30,246 nucleotides of DNA from Mesotaenium endlicherianum (lineage: Eukaryota; Streptophyta; Zygnematophyceae; Zygnematales; Mesotaeniaceae): NCBI GenBank assembly GCA_009602735.1, contig WELA01012833.1:137008-167253 (forward strand). Reading direction: 5' to 3'. Positions 21,901 through 30,246 of the stretch are shown here, in pieces. The translations under genes were made by a program, and so were the position numbers. The notes under the pieces were generated by a model. It was not told the DNA's origin, did not search any database, and saw nothing but the letters and a program-made list of their open reading frames with translations. Position 1 is the first letter of the stretch. The number at the start of each line of letters is the position of its first letter.

Positions 21901-22307
21901 TGCGAACCGGACTGTTGCGCATGTGAGTTATGAGTTATTGAACATGACAGAAGTGAGCGCCTGCTTTCTTGTTTGTCATATTCCCTTATCCACAGGCTGG
22001 TGTGCTTATCTTTATCAATGCCAGGTTGTGTGTGGAAGAATTTTGTTTTAATTTTCTTTCGTGTTTTATACTTCAACTTTGTGTTCATCGTAATTTACTT
22101 AAGCTCGAATGACAAGCAATCTGGATATGCTGAGGTGGCCGCCTGTTTTTCTTCTTCTAAAAATGAGTGTGGTGACCATGCAGGCCCATAATTCTGGAAA
22201 GAGGAGTGGAGGCATTGATAAGGAAAGCGAAAGCGGCGCACAGAGAGTGTGTGGATGCAGGCTCTGCGGCTCTGCGGGACTTGGGCCTCGACAATTACAA
22301 CGCGTGA
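15928..22307 (+). CDS. ARMC6: ARMC6-type armadillo repeat protein
   Basis: Eight exons: 15928-16069, 17508-17951, 18852-19576, 20092-20223, 20615-20737, 21175-21282, 21709-21887 and 22184-22307 (TGA). All are GT-AG with agreeing phases, giving 658 residues. The start, RISQEAFDALVEENMEEFGM then EALEDAITAFTLQGADLTGI, is the ARMC6 signature. Armadillo-like helices follow: ALHPVILATQRLLDIL, VLALLALAAEVAGRA, NARLMAEAGAVEVILEC, ICKKVAQQGGLALVLGFL, NKEALALAGGFQV and FQRQACNAIRNLCVRN, then the C-terminal LERGVEALIRKAKAAH. The fold is a superhelical protein-binding scaffold; the partner is unknown. Exon 3 contains about 146 codons (18924-19361) of Ser/Pro/Asn-rich sequence made of telomere-like repeat. 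Without it the protein would be 512 residues, nearer the usual length of about 500. AATTTTTTCAG sits directly before the ATG, so a 5' UTR intron is possible. Confidence 0.92.
16070..17507. other. ARMC6 intron 1
   Basis: A 1.4-kb intron (GTGTCA...GTGCAG). Its second half is telomere-like repeat. At 16483-16515 there is a 33-base segment with flanking AG and GT and phases that would allow in-frame inclusion. No other gene is visible. Confidence 0.7.
16880..17290 (+). repeat. Degenerate telomere-like repeat in ARMC6 intron 1
   Basis: Many AGGGTTTAA, AGGGCTGGGGCTTTGG, AAGGGTTCAGGGC and CTAGGGTTAGGG words occur over about 400 bases. The G-rich strand is the sense strand of the gene. Confidence 0.65.
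17956..18370 (+). repeat. CT-rich polypyrimidine tract in ARMC6 intron 2
   Basis: More than 400 bases consist almost only of C and T, beginning a few bases after the exon 2 donor at 17952. Open frames here are Ser/Leu/Pro repeats and are not genes. The rest of the intron to 18851 is CA-rich and then pyrimidine-rich. Confidence 0.95.
18924..19361 (+). repeat. Telomere-like CCCTAA/CCCTAG-rich insertion in ARMC6 exon 3
   Basis: This 438-base stretch is open in the ARMC6 frame and consists of imperfect CCCTAA, CCCTAG and CCCCAGC words, ending in near-perfect CCTAGC hexamers at 19305-19330. It interrupts the point where other ARMC6 proteins have a short linker. A GT at 18924 and an AG at 19361 would remove it as an intron of 438 bases (a multiple of three) in matching phase, joining LYLL to LALLALAAEV. 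It could also be translated as a disordered linker. Confidence 0.7.
19577..20091. other. ARMC6 intron 3
   Basis: GTGGGC donor and GGGGCAG acceptor preceded by a G-run (about 20079-20088). The body is rich in CTGTC/CTGCC words. No other feature is seen. Confidence 0.6.
20224..20614. other. ARMC6 intron 4
   Basis: GTGCGT donor and ATCGCAG acceptor. It contains a short CA-rich tract at about 20309-20370 and an AT-rich segment. No other gene is seen. Confidence 0.6.
20738..21174. other. ARMC6 intron 5
   Basis: GTGTCG donor and ATGCCAG acceptor. Repeated CCACCTGGC/GCCAGGTGGC words occur, as in several other parts of the window. No other feature is seen. Confidence 0.55.
21283..21708. other. ARMC6 intron 6
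   Basis: GTAAGT donor and GGTCAG acceptor preceded by a T-run (about 21687-21698). It contains the tRNA-like fragment listed at 21428-21481. Confidence 0.6.
21428..21481 (+). other. Truncated tRNA-like fragment
   Basis: TGGCTCAGGGGTAGAGC (21434-21450) matches a tRNA D-arm and RNA polymerase III A box. GGTTTAATTCC (21466-21476) is close to a B box. GACGGG and CCTGTC can pair as an acceptor stem. Only 15 bases separate D-arm and B box, too few for a complete anticodon arm and variable loop, so this is not a functional tRNA. It could be a tRNA-derived SINE head or a tRNA relic. Confidence 0.3.
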
Positions 22308-23371
22308 CAATGTATCGACATGTGCCTCGTACCACGTTGTGTACATTGTACTTCAAAATTCATTATTTTTTTTTTACCTCGACAAAAATAAGTACGTAGA
22401 ATTGCGCAATGTGAACTATAATTTCGTACTGTTGAGCCTGAATTGTCACAACATTATATGCACTTCTGAACGCACCTTAGTTGCGGCGTTAGGGGCAGAA
22501 CTTATGAACAAAAATTGCAATATCAGACCCAAATGCATAATGTCTTTAGTACATGGGTCGGACTAAAAATTTGACACGATGAAGAAAGAGTAAATGGAAG
22601 ATTTCAATCCAATCCAGGCTTTTATATTAACACCTTTAAGTGCGCTCAGCCAATTTATATTGTGAATAAATGTTTTGATATATATTACCGCAAAGATTCT
22701 ACAATATAGTATGGCTTAATCACCTCAATTTTTTTGGTGACCCTATCAGAAAAGTACGCAGGTGTCTGTACCCCTCAAATAAACACTCTGATATCCTTTT
22801 CTATCGGAAGGAAAGAGGCAGTAAGAAGAGCACCAAGGCTTTGAACTGAACTGGTTCAAATTAAAATACGGGCTCTTATACACATCAAATGGATCAATAC
22901 GAGAGGCTTCTCCAATGAAATTGATGAAAATGTATCTTGCTCCTAAAGGTACTCGCCCCTAGTGCTTTTATTCAATCAGCGTGCAATTTTGCCCTATAAC
23001 ATCATATCTGTGCAAGAGCACAAAGATATTCTATTAAGTTCCCCGCGTTCCATTCTTTGTACTCCGCTACTAGCGATTGCTGCCAATTGCATGTATAAGT
23101 CATGCTATATAAAAGGCCTTCTAGAAGGCAGAGGGAGTTGGTTGTATCACCAAAAGAATAGCGAATAACCCCATGGGTGCACCGTGGACCAGGAGAGATC
23201 TGCTCCATTATGTGCCTAAAAGACAGCACAGTTCTTCAGAACTCACGCTCCCCTAAAACCTACAGGGTAGCTTCACTGCCACTGGCAGTCCATCCAGAAC
23301 AGTAGCTTCACTGCCACTGGCAGTCCATCCAGAACAGTACACGAACTTCCTCTCTTTTCCAACACTTCGCA
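22308..23371. other. Convergent 3' region of ARMC6 and CHCHD2-like genes
   Basis: AT-rich DNA of about 1 kb without recognised coding sequence, expected to carry both 3' UTRs. It includes a T-run at about 22365-22375 and the 35-base tandem repeat listed separately. Confidence 0.6.
23267..23336. repeat. 35-bp tandem duplication
   Basis: Two identical adjacent 35-base units (23267-23301 and 23302-23336) start GTAGCTTCACTG and each contains the near-palindrome CTGCCACTGGCAG. They lie about 36 bases past the stop of the CHCHD2-like gene, within its probable 3' UTR. Confidence 0.93.
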
Positions 23372-23824
23372 TCAATGAATTGTCGCTGCCCCTGAAGCGT
23401 TCTGCCTGCACTCCTTGAGCATGTTCACGTAAAACTGGCACTTACCCACATCGTCTTCGTTAAACGATACACAGTCCTGGAAGGCCTTCGCTTGATACTT
23501 GCAAGCGTCTGCTGCAGAAGAAGATGCTGCAGATCCGGCGGGTGCTGGATCTGAAGGAGCACTCTGGACATGCTCGTGCTGCACAGTACGCGGCCCCATA
23601 ACAGCATCAACGGCTCTGTGAGCGACGGCGCTACCTCCCCCAAAAGCAAGTCCCTGACCGATCATCCCCATCATGCCTCCAAGCATGCCACCTCCACCTT
23701 GTTGAGTTGCCGGAGGAGCAGCATGATGAACTGGAGCGGGAGGAGGGCTGTGTTGAGTGGCTGCGGGCCTAGGAGCCGCGCGAGGGGGAGGGCGAGCAGG
23801 AGCTGCACGTCGTGATCGGGCCAT
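23372..23824 (-). CDS. CHCHD2: CHCHD2/MIX17-like twin CX9C mitochondrial protein
   Basis: A single exon of 150 residues. The N-terminal 40 residues are Arg, Pro and Ala rich without acids, as in a mitochondrial import region. Residues 43-77 form the conserved Gly/Met-rich hydrophobic segment, with GLAFGGGSAVAHRAVDAVMG. The C-terminal CHCH domain has two CX9C motifs: Cys108/Cys118 and Cys129/Cys139. Family members are oxidised by the MIA40 pathway and act in the intermembrane space, affecting cytochrome oxidase and cristae organisation. The ATG at 23824 is the first in frame; upstream in-frame codons lack ATG. The gene is intronless while its long neighbours are heavily split. It is divergent from the SWC5-like gene, with about 700 bases between the starts. 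Confidence 0.9.
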   Translation of the reverse strand: MARSRRAAPARPPPRAAPRPAATQHSPPPAPVHHAAPPATQQGGGGMLGGMMGMIGQGLAFGGGSAVAHRAVDAVMGPRTVQHEHVQSAPSDPAPAGSAASSSAADACKYQAKAFQDCVSFNEDDVGKCQFYVNMLKECRQNASGAATIH

Positions 23825-24526
23825 GTTTGTGGGTAGCAAACTTGTTCGAAGCAAGGTAAGTTAGTGGTTATGGCTTGTTGTTCGAGAAGAGCTCTTTCAT
23901 GCATTCCCCTCGTAAGTTCAATATACACTGCAGAGCGCTGCACCAAGGAAAGTGGCGTCGTCCCTAAGCCTGCTGACATCACTGTGGAACGTTGTTCGAC
24001 GCCCCAAATGTGCAACGTCCAGCCGCGTGGTTCAACCAGCCTGTCGGTTATTCGTAAGGTCCTCTGTGGCTGACTGCGGCTGCATAGACTGCAGTCAGAC
24101 GCGACCAGGCACAAACAGGACGCAACCGTGCGCCGATGACGTGGTGTGGCCGCTAGCGGGTGGCTGCCATTTCTTGTCATAGTCCACATTCTGATGATGG
24201 CATCGCATCTCGAACGTGCTAATCATACGTTCATCCGTACATACAGGCATGTAGGCATGCGACACCCAAGATTCTTGTCGGCAGCCAGCAGAGAAAAGTA
24301 CGGCGCAAAGTGTGTACTCTGAGCCGCATGAGAACTGAAGTCGCAGCAAATGCACGCAGACGTCTACTCATGCCCAAGCGAAAAGCGAAAGTTTCACATC
24401 TCAGCTTTCCCAGCTAGCTTATCCGCAGGCTCTCAGCAAGTCATTCTGGGTGCGCACTGATTTGTTCTTCAGCTGAACGCATATTTGGTTCAGATTTTCT
24501 AATAGCCGAATCCAAAATTAACTGAC
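23825..24526. other. Divergent promoter region CHCHD2/SWC5
   Basis: Both flanking genes read away from this 702-base interval, so it must hold both promoters and 5' UTRs or share them. I see no TATA box I can defend and no convincing coding sequence on either strand. Confidence 0.55.
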
Positions 24527-25981
24527 ATGGCGGAGGAAGAAGTTTACAGTTCTGAAGATGACCAAGACTTTGACCCCTCTTCCAAAGAAGTAGGCGGAAG
24601 GAAGAACGGTTCTAATCGAAAAAGGACAAGGTCCCAATAATTTCCTATCTCTAGAGCCTACCACGAGAGCTATCAAAGAACATGAAATAAACCTGGAAGC
24701 TACACTAGCGAACCACTTTCAAATGCCATGATCTTACGTTCTTGATACCAAGAGTTTACACTGCGTTCTGGCGAACCGTAATCTGCGTGAGGGTCGATGC
24801 ATCTACATGGCTTGCCGGCTTTCTGGTATGGCGCCTTCATATTTGAACGCCTGCACGTCACCGTCCAAAAAACAAGCGTGAATGAGGAAGCGTGCAGACA
24901 GCCCCTGATGACGACGCAAGCAGCGGCTATACAATTGCGCAAAGAGAGAAAGCAGCTGGAGAAATTTGGGGCTTCTGCTGCATGGCTTATTACTGTGGTG
25001 GGCGAGGAGCTCTCTCTCTCTTTCCCCCTCTCTCCTTCTAGTGCTTGCAGCAGCGAGAGTCTCATTGCAGTGACAGTCGCTGTTCCCTGGTCCCGTTTTG
25101 TTTCTATTGGGGCTCACAGGGAGAGGGAGAACAAGGAAGGAGGAGGCAAGGGGGGTAACACAGTAGTCCTAGGAGGGGGAGGGAGAGGGAAAGCATCTGA
25201 GGGCAGCTTCCGAGAAGCTTCTGCAGACCCACTTGCCCAGCTCAAAGTGGATGGTGAGTTCCCCCTTCTTTAATTTCTCCTCAACATGGAAAACTCTGCC
25301 CCACTTTCCCGGTCACCCCTTGCTCATTTCTAGCCCCCTGCAGGCACTGGCCGGCACACACATGCAGCTCCTGTCTGTGGCTGCTATGGTGGCAAATGCA
25401 AGTGTATAACCGGAGGGCACTTCACGCCCTTGGCTGCAGCAGCACTCTGGCCATGAACTGCAGCTCCTGCAGCAGTCCAGCTGTAGCGAGCTGTTAAGGG
25501 GTCAGGCTGTAGCGAGGCTGGCCTGCAGGCAGCAGGTGCAGCTGCAGCTGTACCTCTGCTGCAGGGCGCCTGCAGCAGGCCCGTAGCTGACAGCTGTAGC
25601 TGCGGCAGTGGGCCCTCCTCCCTGCCTGCAGCAGCAGGCTGGAGCGCAGCAAGCAGCACCGCTGTTCATCTCCTGCCCCCCTTAGCCTGGCCTCCTATTG
25701 GGGGCTATAGCGGCAGCTGCTTCTGCTGCAGTGGCAGGAGCAGGAGCAGCAGCAGCAGCAGCAGCACTCGCGGAGAAGGAAGAAGGAGAGGGAGCCTCGC
25801 TGGCGCCGGCTGTGGCAAGCAGTTCTGCCTTCCCTGCTGCCAGCAGCTGCAGCCGTACTCTGTCGAGTGTGCTGCTGCTGCAGCTGTAAGCCAAGCTCTA
25901 GCTTCAGCTGCAGCCAACAGCTGTAGCAGCAAACTGTTTGCCTTCTCCTGCTGCTGGCGGCTTTGGCTTTCCGTTGCCGTG

Positions 25982-26016
<35 letters not shown>

Positions 26017-29000
26017 TGCAGTTGCAAGTGCTGGATAGGTAGCGGTAGCGAGGTACCGCTGCCAGAGAGGTTCCTTGAAAGCCTCTGCCGCAGTCCTTTG
26101 CTTCGGCCGCGGTGTCGACAAATGCATCAGACACGCATAAAATGTTTATGATGAGACGTAAAGCATGTGTGTACATGCCCTGGAGTCTAGTTCCCCTTAC
26201 ACATGCAGCAGCACACAGGCGAGAAGTCGGTATGTACATTGACATACATATAGGAATATATATGTGTGTGTACACAAATACACAGGACACGTGCGCGTTC
26301 CCCCGTGGCACACGTTGCCGTCAGACTTGCGCAGACAAAGAGTTTCTTCTCCCCCCCCTCCCCCCTTCCCCCTTCCCTCTCCCGTCCCCCTCTCCTCCTC
26401 TGCCCCCTCATGCACCTGTGGCTGGGCTGCAGCTGCTACAGCCCAAGCTGTTTGTGGCTGCTGCAGGCCAGGGCTGCTGTAGCTGGCGGCGTCTCACCCT
26501 GCCGCACTGCCTGCCTGAGCCTGTACCAACCCCTTCATGCGTTTTCGCACCTGTATAGCTGTAGCAGGCGCATCTGTAGCAGGGGCAGCCGTTGCAGCTG
26601 TGGCTGCCGCAGGGGCAGCTGTAGCAGGCGCATCTGCAGCGGGGGCAGCTGTAGCAGGCGCATCTGCAGCGAGGGCAGCTGTGGCAGCTGCGGCTGTAGC
26701 CGAGTCTCGAGGTGTACGTGTCGAGCCCGTAGTGATTGACAGCTGTCGCGACCCCAGCTGCGCCTGGGGTTGGCTGTGGCAGGGCTTGAGGGCAGCAGCC
26801 CCGCCTCTCGGCGCGTTGCGTGTCCGGCAGCTCTAGCAGCAGCAGCAGCCGCAGCAGCGGGGCAAGAAGAGCTTCGGGTGCGCTGGTGGGCTGCCGCCGT
26901 ACGCACCTGCGGCAGCAGCTACGGCTGTTGCAGGCAGCTGTAGCGGCAACTCTGGGTGTGGTTGTTGCTCTCCGGCTGCGGCTGTGGCTGTGGCACTGTG
27001 GGCACTGCGGCTGGGCTGGGCTGGGCTGTAGCTGTGGCTGTAGCGTGGGCGATGGCGACGCTGGCAGCTGGTCTTACAGTGAGCAAGAAGCTGTAGCGAT
27101 GCGCGTACGTGTGCGAGTATGTGGGTGCAAGCAACACACCAACTCACCAACTCTCCCCTCCTGCCCCTCCTCCTTGTCCTCTGTGCTTGCGTGTTCGCGT
27201 GCATGTGCATGCGCATGTACACGTGCGCGTGTGTGTGCGTGTGTGTGTGCGTGCGGCTTGTGTGTGCGTGCGCGTGCGCACGCGTGTATGCGCATTTTGA
27301 ACTGCAGCAAAGAAGGCGAAGATAAACGCCATCTGGGAGCAGATGAATTCAAAGAAGGCCAGGGGTCCCCCCCTTCCCTTCGCGCCCAAACCTCCCGGGG
27401 GGGAAGCTGGCGCTGCTGGCAGCAATGCCGGCATGGCCCCTATTTCCAGTGCTCAGGGGGGGGGGCTTCCTTCAACACATCCGGAGAAGGAGGCGGGCGG
27501 CAGGGGTAGCGCCGGTCTGCCAGTAAGATAATTCACATCATTTTAAATATCGATGTTATGCATTTTGACCCCTTAAACCCTCTGCAGACCTCCTAAAAGA
27601 TGCCCCCAAGAGATGGCAACTTGTGGGGACCCCTTCCTTGGACGCCCTCAAAACCCTCAACCCGTAGACCCCCGCCGAGGCCTCACGGCTGCAAGCGGAC
27701 ATATCGGAACTGTCATAATGAGCAGTCGGGTGTCGTAGATCTGGGTGAGCTCTGCGAGGCGAAATTTTTTGTTGCATGCGATTGGACCCCCACCTGGACG
27801 CACCGAAAAGGAGGGCGAGAAGGATCCTACAATTACTGCTTCTATTAGCATCATCACTGTACTTATCAGATGATATGGGAAAAAGAAAGACGATGCCGTA
27901 ACCAACGCCTGGGCCCTTCTAGAGCACGAGGCCGGAGGCGTGGCTGCTGCTCCGCATCTCGCGCCAGCCTGACGTGAAGCATGCATGTGTGTCGATACGT
28001 GCTTAGGTGTCCAATGTAGGACGTGTGCAGGTGAGAATGTAGTGTGGGGACTTGGCGCAGAGAGGAGAAGGTCCAACCAGGGTCAGAGCAGAGTCGAGGT
28101 TGGGAAGCACGTCGCAAATGATCACGAGTGTTACGCGCTGATGCAGAGGCCCAGGCTGTCTCAGGCGCTACTTACGCTCATGGATGTGTGTGGCGCCACG
28201 CTCGCCTCTGTCTCTGAATCGATACATTTTCCGGCAGTGTAGACTTATATATACATATACATATAGACAAATACATATATATGTATATATATGTATATAG
28301 CTTGCACTATCTCGTGTTTGTGTGCTAATACTTCGGCTTGCAATGTGTAATTTGATACGCTCTCGCGCATGGGCATAGAGAGTGTGCTAATTTTTGTATC
28401 GTGGTGCATGCAGGCGTGGATGATCAACCTCCAATCGCCTGCCAGGCCCACCGTGGGGGGGGCTTGCAGCTCCCCTGCGCCGCCACCTGGCACCTCTGGG
28501 GCGTCATCGGGGAGGGGAGGCGACCAAAGAGAAGACAACGGGGGAGCGGGGCTGGGCGGCGGGGGTGCAGAGAATCTAGCTGGAGGAGAAAGAGCTGAAG
28601 CCAGCTCGTCAGAGCAGGCGGGCGGCGAAAGGGTGGCGGCAGGGGCAGGGGCAGGGGCAGGGGCAGGGGCAGGGTCCGGGTCTGAGATGGGCGGGCACCT
28701 GGCAGGTGAAAGAAACAGAGCTTGCACGACAGAAGTGGGCAACGCCGCTGAGGGCGAGACAGCAGATGGGCGGACGCCGCGGGCGTCAAATTCTCCCCTG
28801 CTGGAAGAGAGAGGCGCGGGAGGGGTGGGAGGATCGGGAGGAGCTGGGACGGTGGCGGCTGGTGCGTCAGATGAGAATCAAAATGAGAGCGAGGCCAGAG
28901 CTGTGGCGGCGGCAGCGCTAGCGGCCGCCAAAGCCGCCATGGCCGTCAACGTTGTCGACGATCGCAAGGTCAAGGTGAGCCAAAGATGGAGGGAGGAGAG

Positions 29001-30213
29001 GGGGAGGGGGAGGGAGGAAGAGAGGGAGGGAGGGGAGAGGGATATAAGGAGGGAGGGAGGGAGGGGGGGAGGGAGGGAGATGGAAGGAGGGAGAGGGAGG
29101 GAGAGGGTGCTCATGTCTTTCCCCCCAGGGTATGCCTCTCCTCCTCATATGTCTTCAACGATTGCGAGGTCATAGTGCGCCTTGGAGAAGAGCCCGGTAC
29201 CCAGGGGCCGCCAGCACAGCACCCTCGGAGGCCTCAATGGTGCCATGTGGAGCCGACGCAAACCTTGGAGCTCCTACAAGTGAAGCTTTTGCTCTACTGT
29301 CCAGAAAGACCCGAACAGAAAGCCTATCAATGCATTCCTCTGGGAGTTGCTGAAGCGCCCCGTCAGGCCCCCCCCTCTCCCGCTGCTCGCTTCCTTAAAC
29401 ACTTCCTCTAGCCCTTCGGAATATTTCAAGCCCTTTCTTGGCAGCTGCGTGGGCTCACAAACTGGCAAGCAACGCATCCGTGCCCCTTTCGCGCTCCTGC
29501 GAGACGGGCTGTGTGTGTGCTCCAGGTTGGCTGGCGGGCCTCACGCGCGCACTTTGAGGGTGGGCACGTGGGGTGACGGGGGGTGGCGAGGGGGCGCAGG
29601 TGACGGAGGTGCGCGATTTTGCGGGGCAGAGCGTGGAGGTCACCTCGTTCGTCGACCCAAACTCCAAGTCTGCCGTGGCTGCCGCCCGCCGCCGCCAGGA
29701 GATGCAGGTGGGTGGGGGGCGTGTGCGCGCGTGCCCGCATGCCGGCGTGCCGGCTTGCCAGCCTGTCATTCTGGCTGAGCGTGTTAAGCAGCACCAGTCT
29801 CCCTAACAATTCATCCTCAAAATTACTTCTTCTCCACCCACGCTGCCAGGAAGCCAGCACAGTTTTTTTTTTTGCCCCCCCTCTTCTGAGAGAAAATAAA
29901 AAGAGGTACAGAGGCCCCCCTTCTCAGCTCAGGCAAGGCAGAGGGCCCCCCCCGCTCGCAACTCCCTGGGATATAAACCCCGAAACCCTAGACCTTGCTA
30001 CAATCTAGTATCATATGTGGAAGGGGAGGCCGCGTGGCGCATGGTCAGAGCTAGGCTTTCTGTCCCTGCCGCTACCAAGCAAGTCTTTGCATACGACTGA
30101 CACGGGGATGGCATCGCGGGTGCATGTAGGCGTCGGCGTCCACGGGGCTGGATGCCTTGCTGGCGCAGATTGAGCGCAAGAAGAAGCTCAACATCCTCGA
30201 CAAGTCTCGGAAG
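24527..30213 (+). CDS. SWC5: SWC5/CFDP1 (BCNT-domain) chromatin protein, 3' truncated
   Basis: Exon 1 starts at the ATG at 24527 with MAEEEVYSSEDDQDFDP, the acidic start typical of Bucentaur proteins. Well-supported later exons are 27308-27522, 28414-28974, 29600-29707 and 30130-30213. They read AKKAKINAIWEQMN, a long Gly/Ala/Glu-rich linker, VKVTEVRDFAGQSVEV (BCNT core) and GLDALLAQIERKKKLNILDK, all with agreeing phases. An exon ending at 25253 (LAQLKVD, phase 1) joins 27308. Its start is unclear: 24898, joined to a donor after 24630, keeps frame, but a donor after 24589 with another frame is possible. The last part (DW-containing BCNT end) lies beyond the window. SWC5 is a subunit of the SWR1 complex that exchanges H2A for H2A.Z in the nucleus. 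The 187-codon exon 28414-28974 is unusually long and repetitive for the family. Confidence 0.85.
25420..26045. repeat. CAGCTG/CTGCAG/CTGTAGC-rich repeat, block 1
   Basis: The block is saturated with GCAGCTG, CTGCAG, CTGTAGC and CAGCAGC words without a long fixed period. It contains (AGC)7 at 25745-25765 and (CTG)10 at 25983-26012. Frames on both strands encode Ala, Gln, Cys or Leu runs, so these are not genes. Confidence 0.85.
26415..27090. repeat. CAGCTG/CTGTAGC-rich repeat, block 2
   Basis: Similar to block 1, but with a clearer higher-order unit of about 36 bases at 26565-26690, where GGGGCAGCTGTAGC and AGGCGCATCTGCAGC alternate. It then decays into GGCTGTGGCTGTGGC words near 26965-27045. 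Confidence 0.85.
27523..28413. other. SWC5 intron before the long linker exon
   Basis: GTAAGA donor and CATGCAG acceptor. An alternating AT tract lies at about 28247-28300. No other gene is recognised. Confidence 0.65.
28639..28674 (+). repeat. (GGGGCA)n hexamer repeat within SWC5 coding sequence
   Basis: Five GGGG runs and one GGG run at six-base spacing encode alternating Ala-Gly. On the coding strand such a run could form a G-quadruplex in DNA or mRNA. Confidence 0.9.
28982..29110 (+). repeat. GGGA/GGAG purine tract in SWC5 intron
   Basis: About 130 almost pure purine bases with many GGGAGGG units lie next to the donor at 28975. The intron runs to 29599. Confidence 0.92.
29708..30129. 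other. SWC5 intron before the last visible exon
   Basis: GTGGGT donor and CATGTAG acceptor, with several poly-C and poly-T runs. No other feature is seen. After the exon at 30130-30213 the next intron begins (GTGGGA) and the window ends in poly-C. Confidence 0.7.
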
Positions 30214-30246
30214 GTGGGAATATGCCCCCCCCACCCCCCCCCCCCT

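Larger units (their letters stand above)
25254..27307. other. SWC5 intron rich in CAGCTG/CTGCAG words
   Basis: A 2.05-kb intron between phase-1 exons (GTGAGT...CTGCAG). Most of it is the repeat described at 25420-26045 and 26415-27090. A middle part (26046-26414) is mixed, with an AT/GT tract and a C-rich tract. A GT/GC alternating tract (about 27205-27295) lies before the acceptor. Confidence 0.75.

Noticed and set aside
25695..26027. Minus-strand polyglutamine frame
   Set aside because: It is created by the (CTG)10 run inside the SWC5 intron and lacks any surrounding domain.
26537..26836. Ala/Val/Gly-rich frame resembling a repetitive surface protein
   Set aside because: It is the translation of the CAGCTG-rich intron repeat; several frames on both strands are equally open.
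1..30246. CRISPR arrays, operons, prophage or bacterial defence genes
   Set aside because: There are no regularly spaced direct repeats with unique spacers, and all recognisable genes are spliced eukaryotic genes.

Overview
The window is nuclear DNA of a eukaryote, most likely a green alga (Chlorophyta). All recognisable genes are eukaryotic. Nearly all are split by GT-AG introns with matching phases. Degenerate TTTAGGG-type (plant-type telomere-like) repeats are scattered through the introns, and the hydrolase resembles the green-plant EMB8 family most closely. That assignment is an inference from family resemblance, not a database result. The DNA is a mosaic of GC-rich exons, AT-richer intergenic stretches and much low-complexity sequence (CA, GA, CT, AT, GGGA, CTG and poly-C/G runs). 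Assembly gaps are shown as Ns at 1235, 5493 and 12202-12281.

Layout. (1) 1-3754, plus strand: the 3' part of an R3HCC1L-like gene (RRM-like domain and basic C-terminal helix), truncated at the left edge. (2) 3711-7275: a 1,782-bp sequence present twice and separated by one N, probably an assembly duplication, followed by the convergent 3' end of gene 3. (3) 12758-7588, minus strand: an EMB8/YheT-like alpha/beta hydrolase in eight exons with an intact Ser-Asp-His triad. (4) 12759-15927: mostly unassigned, with one possible orphan J-domain (HPDK) exon. (5) 15928-22307, plus strand: a complete ARMC6-type armadillo protein in eight exons; exon 3 carries an in-frame telomere-like insertion that may be a retained or true intron. 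(6) 23824-23372, minus strand: a single-exon CHCHD2/MIX17-type twin CX9C protein. (7) 24527 to the right edge, plus strand: an SWC5/CFDP1 (BCNT-domain) chromatin gene, divergent from gene 6 and cut off at the right edge. One of its introns holds about 2 kb dominated by CAGCTG/CTGCAG-rich repeats.

The genes look like unrelated housekeeping functions (lipid/ester hydrolase, mitochondrial intermembrane-space protein, histone-variant exchange, armadillo scaffold) in ordinary eukaryotic order, not an operon or a defence cluster. I found no new multi-gene system. The unusual material is in the repeats: telomere-like sequence inside introns and possibly one exon, the CAGCTG-rich intron, small exon or splice-site duplications, and the assembly duplication. 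Exon borders were read by hand from splice motifs, reading phase and remembered family patterns; no alignment or RNA data were available.
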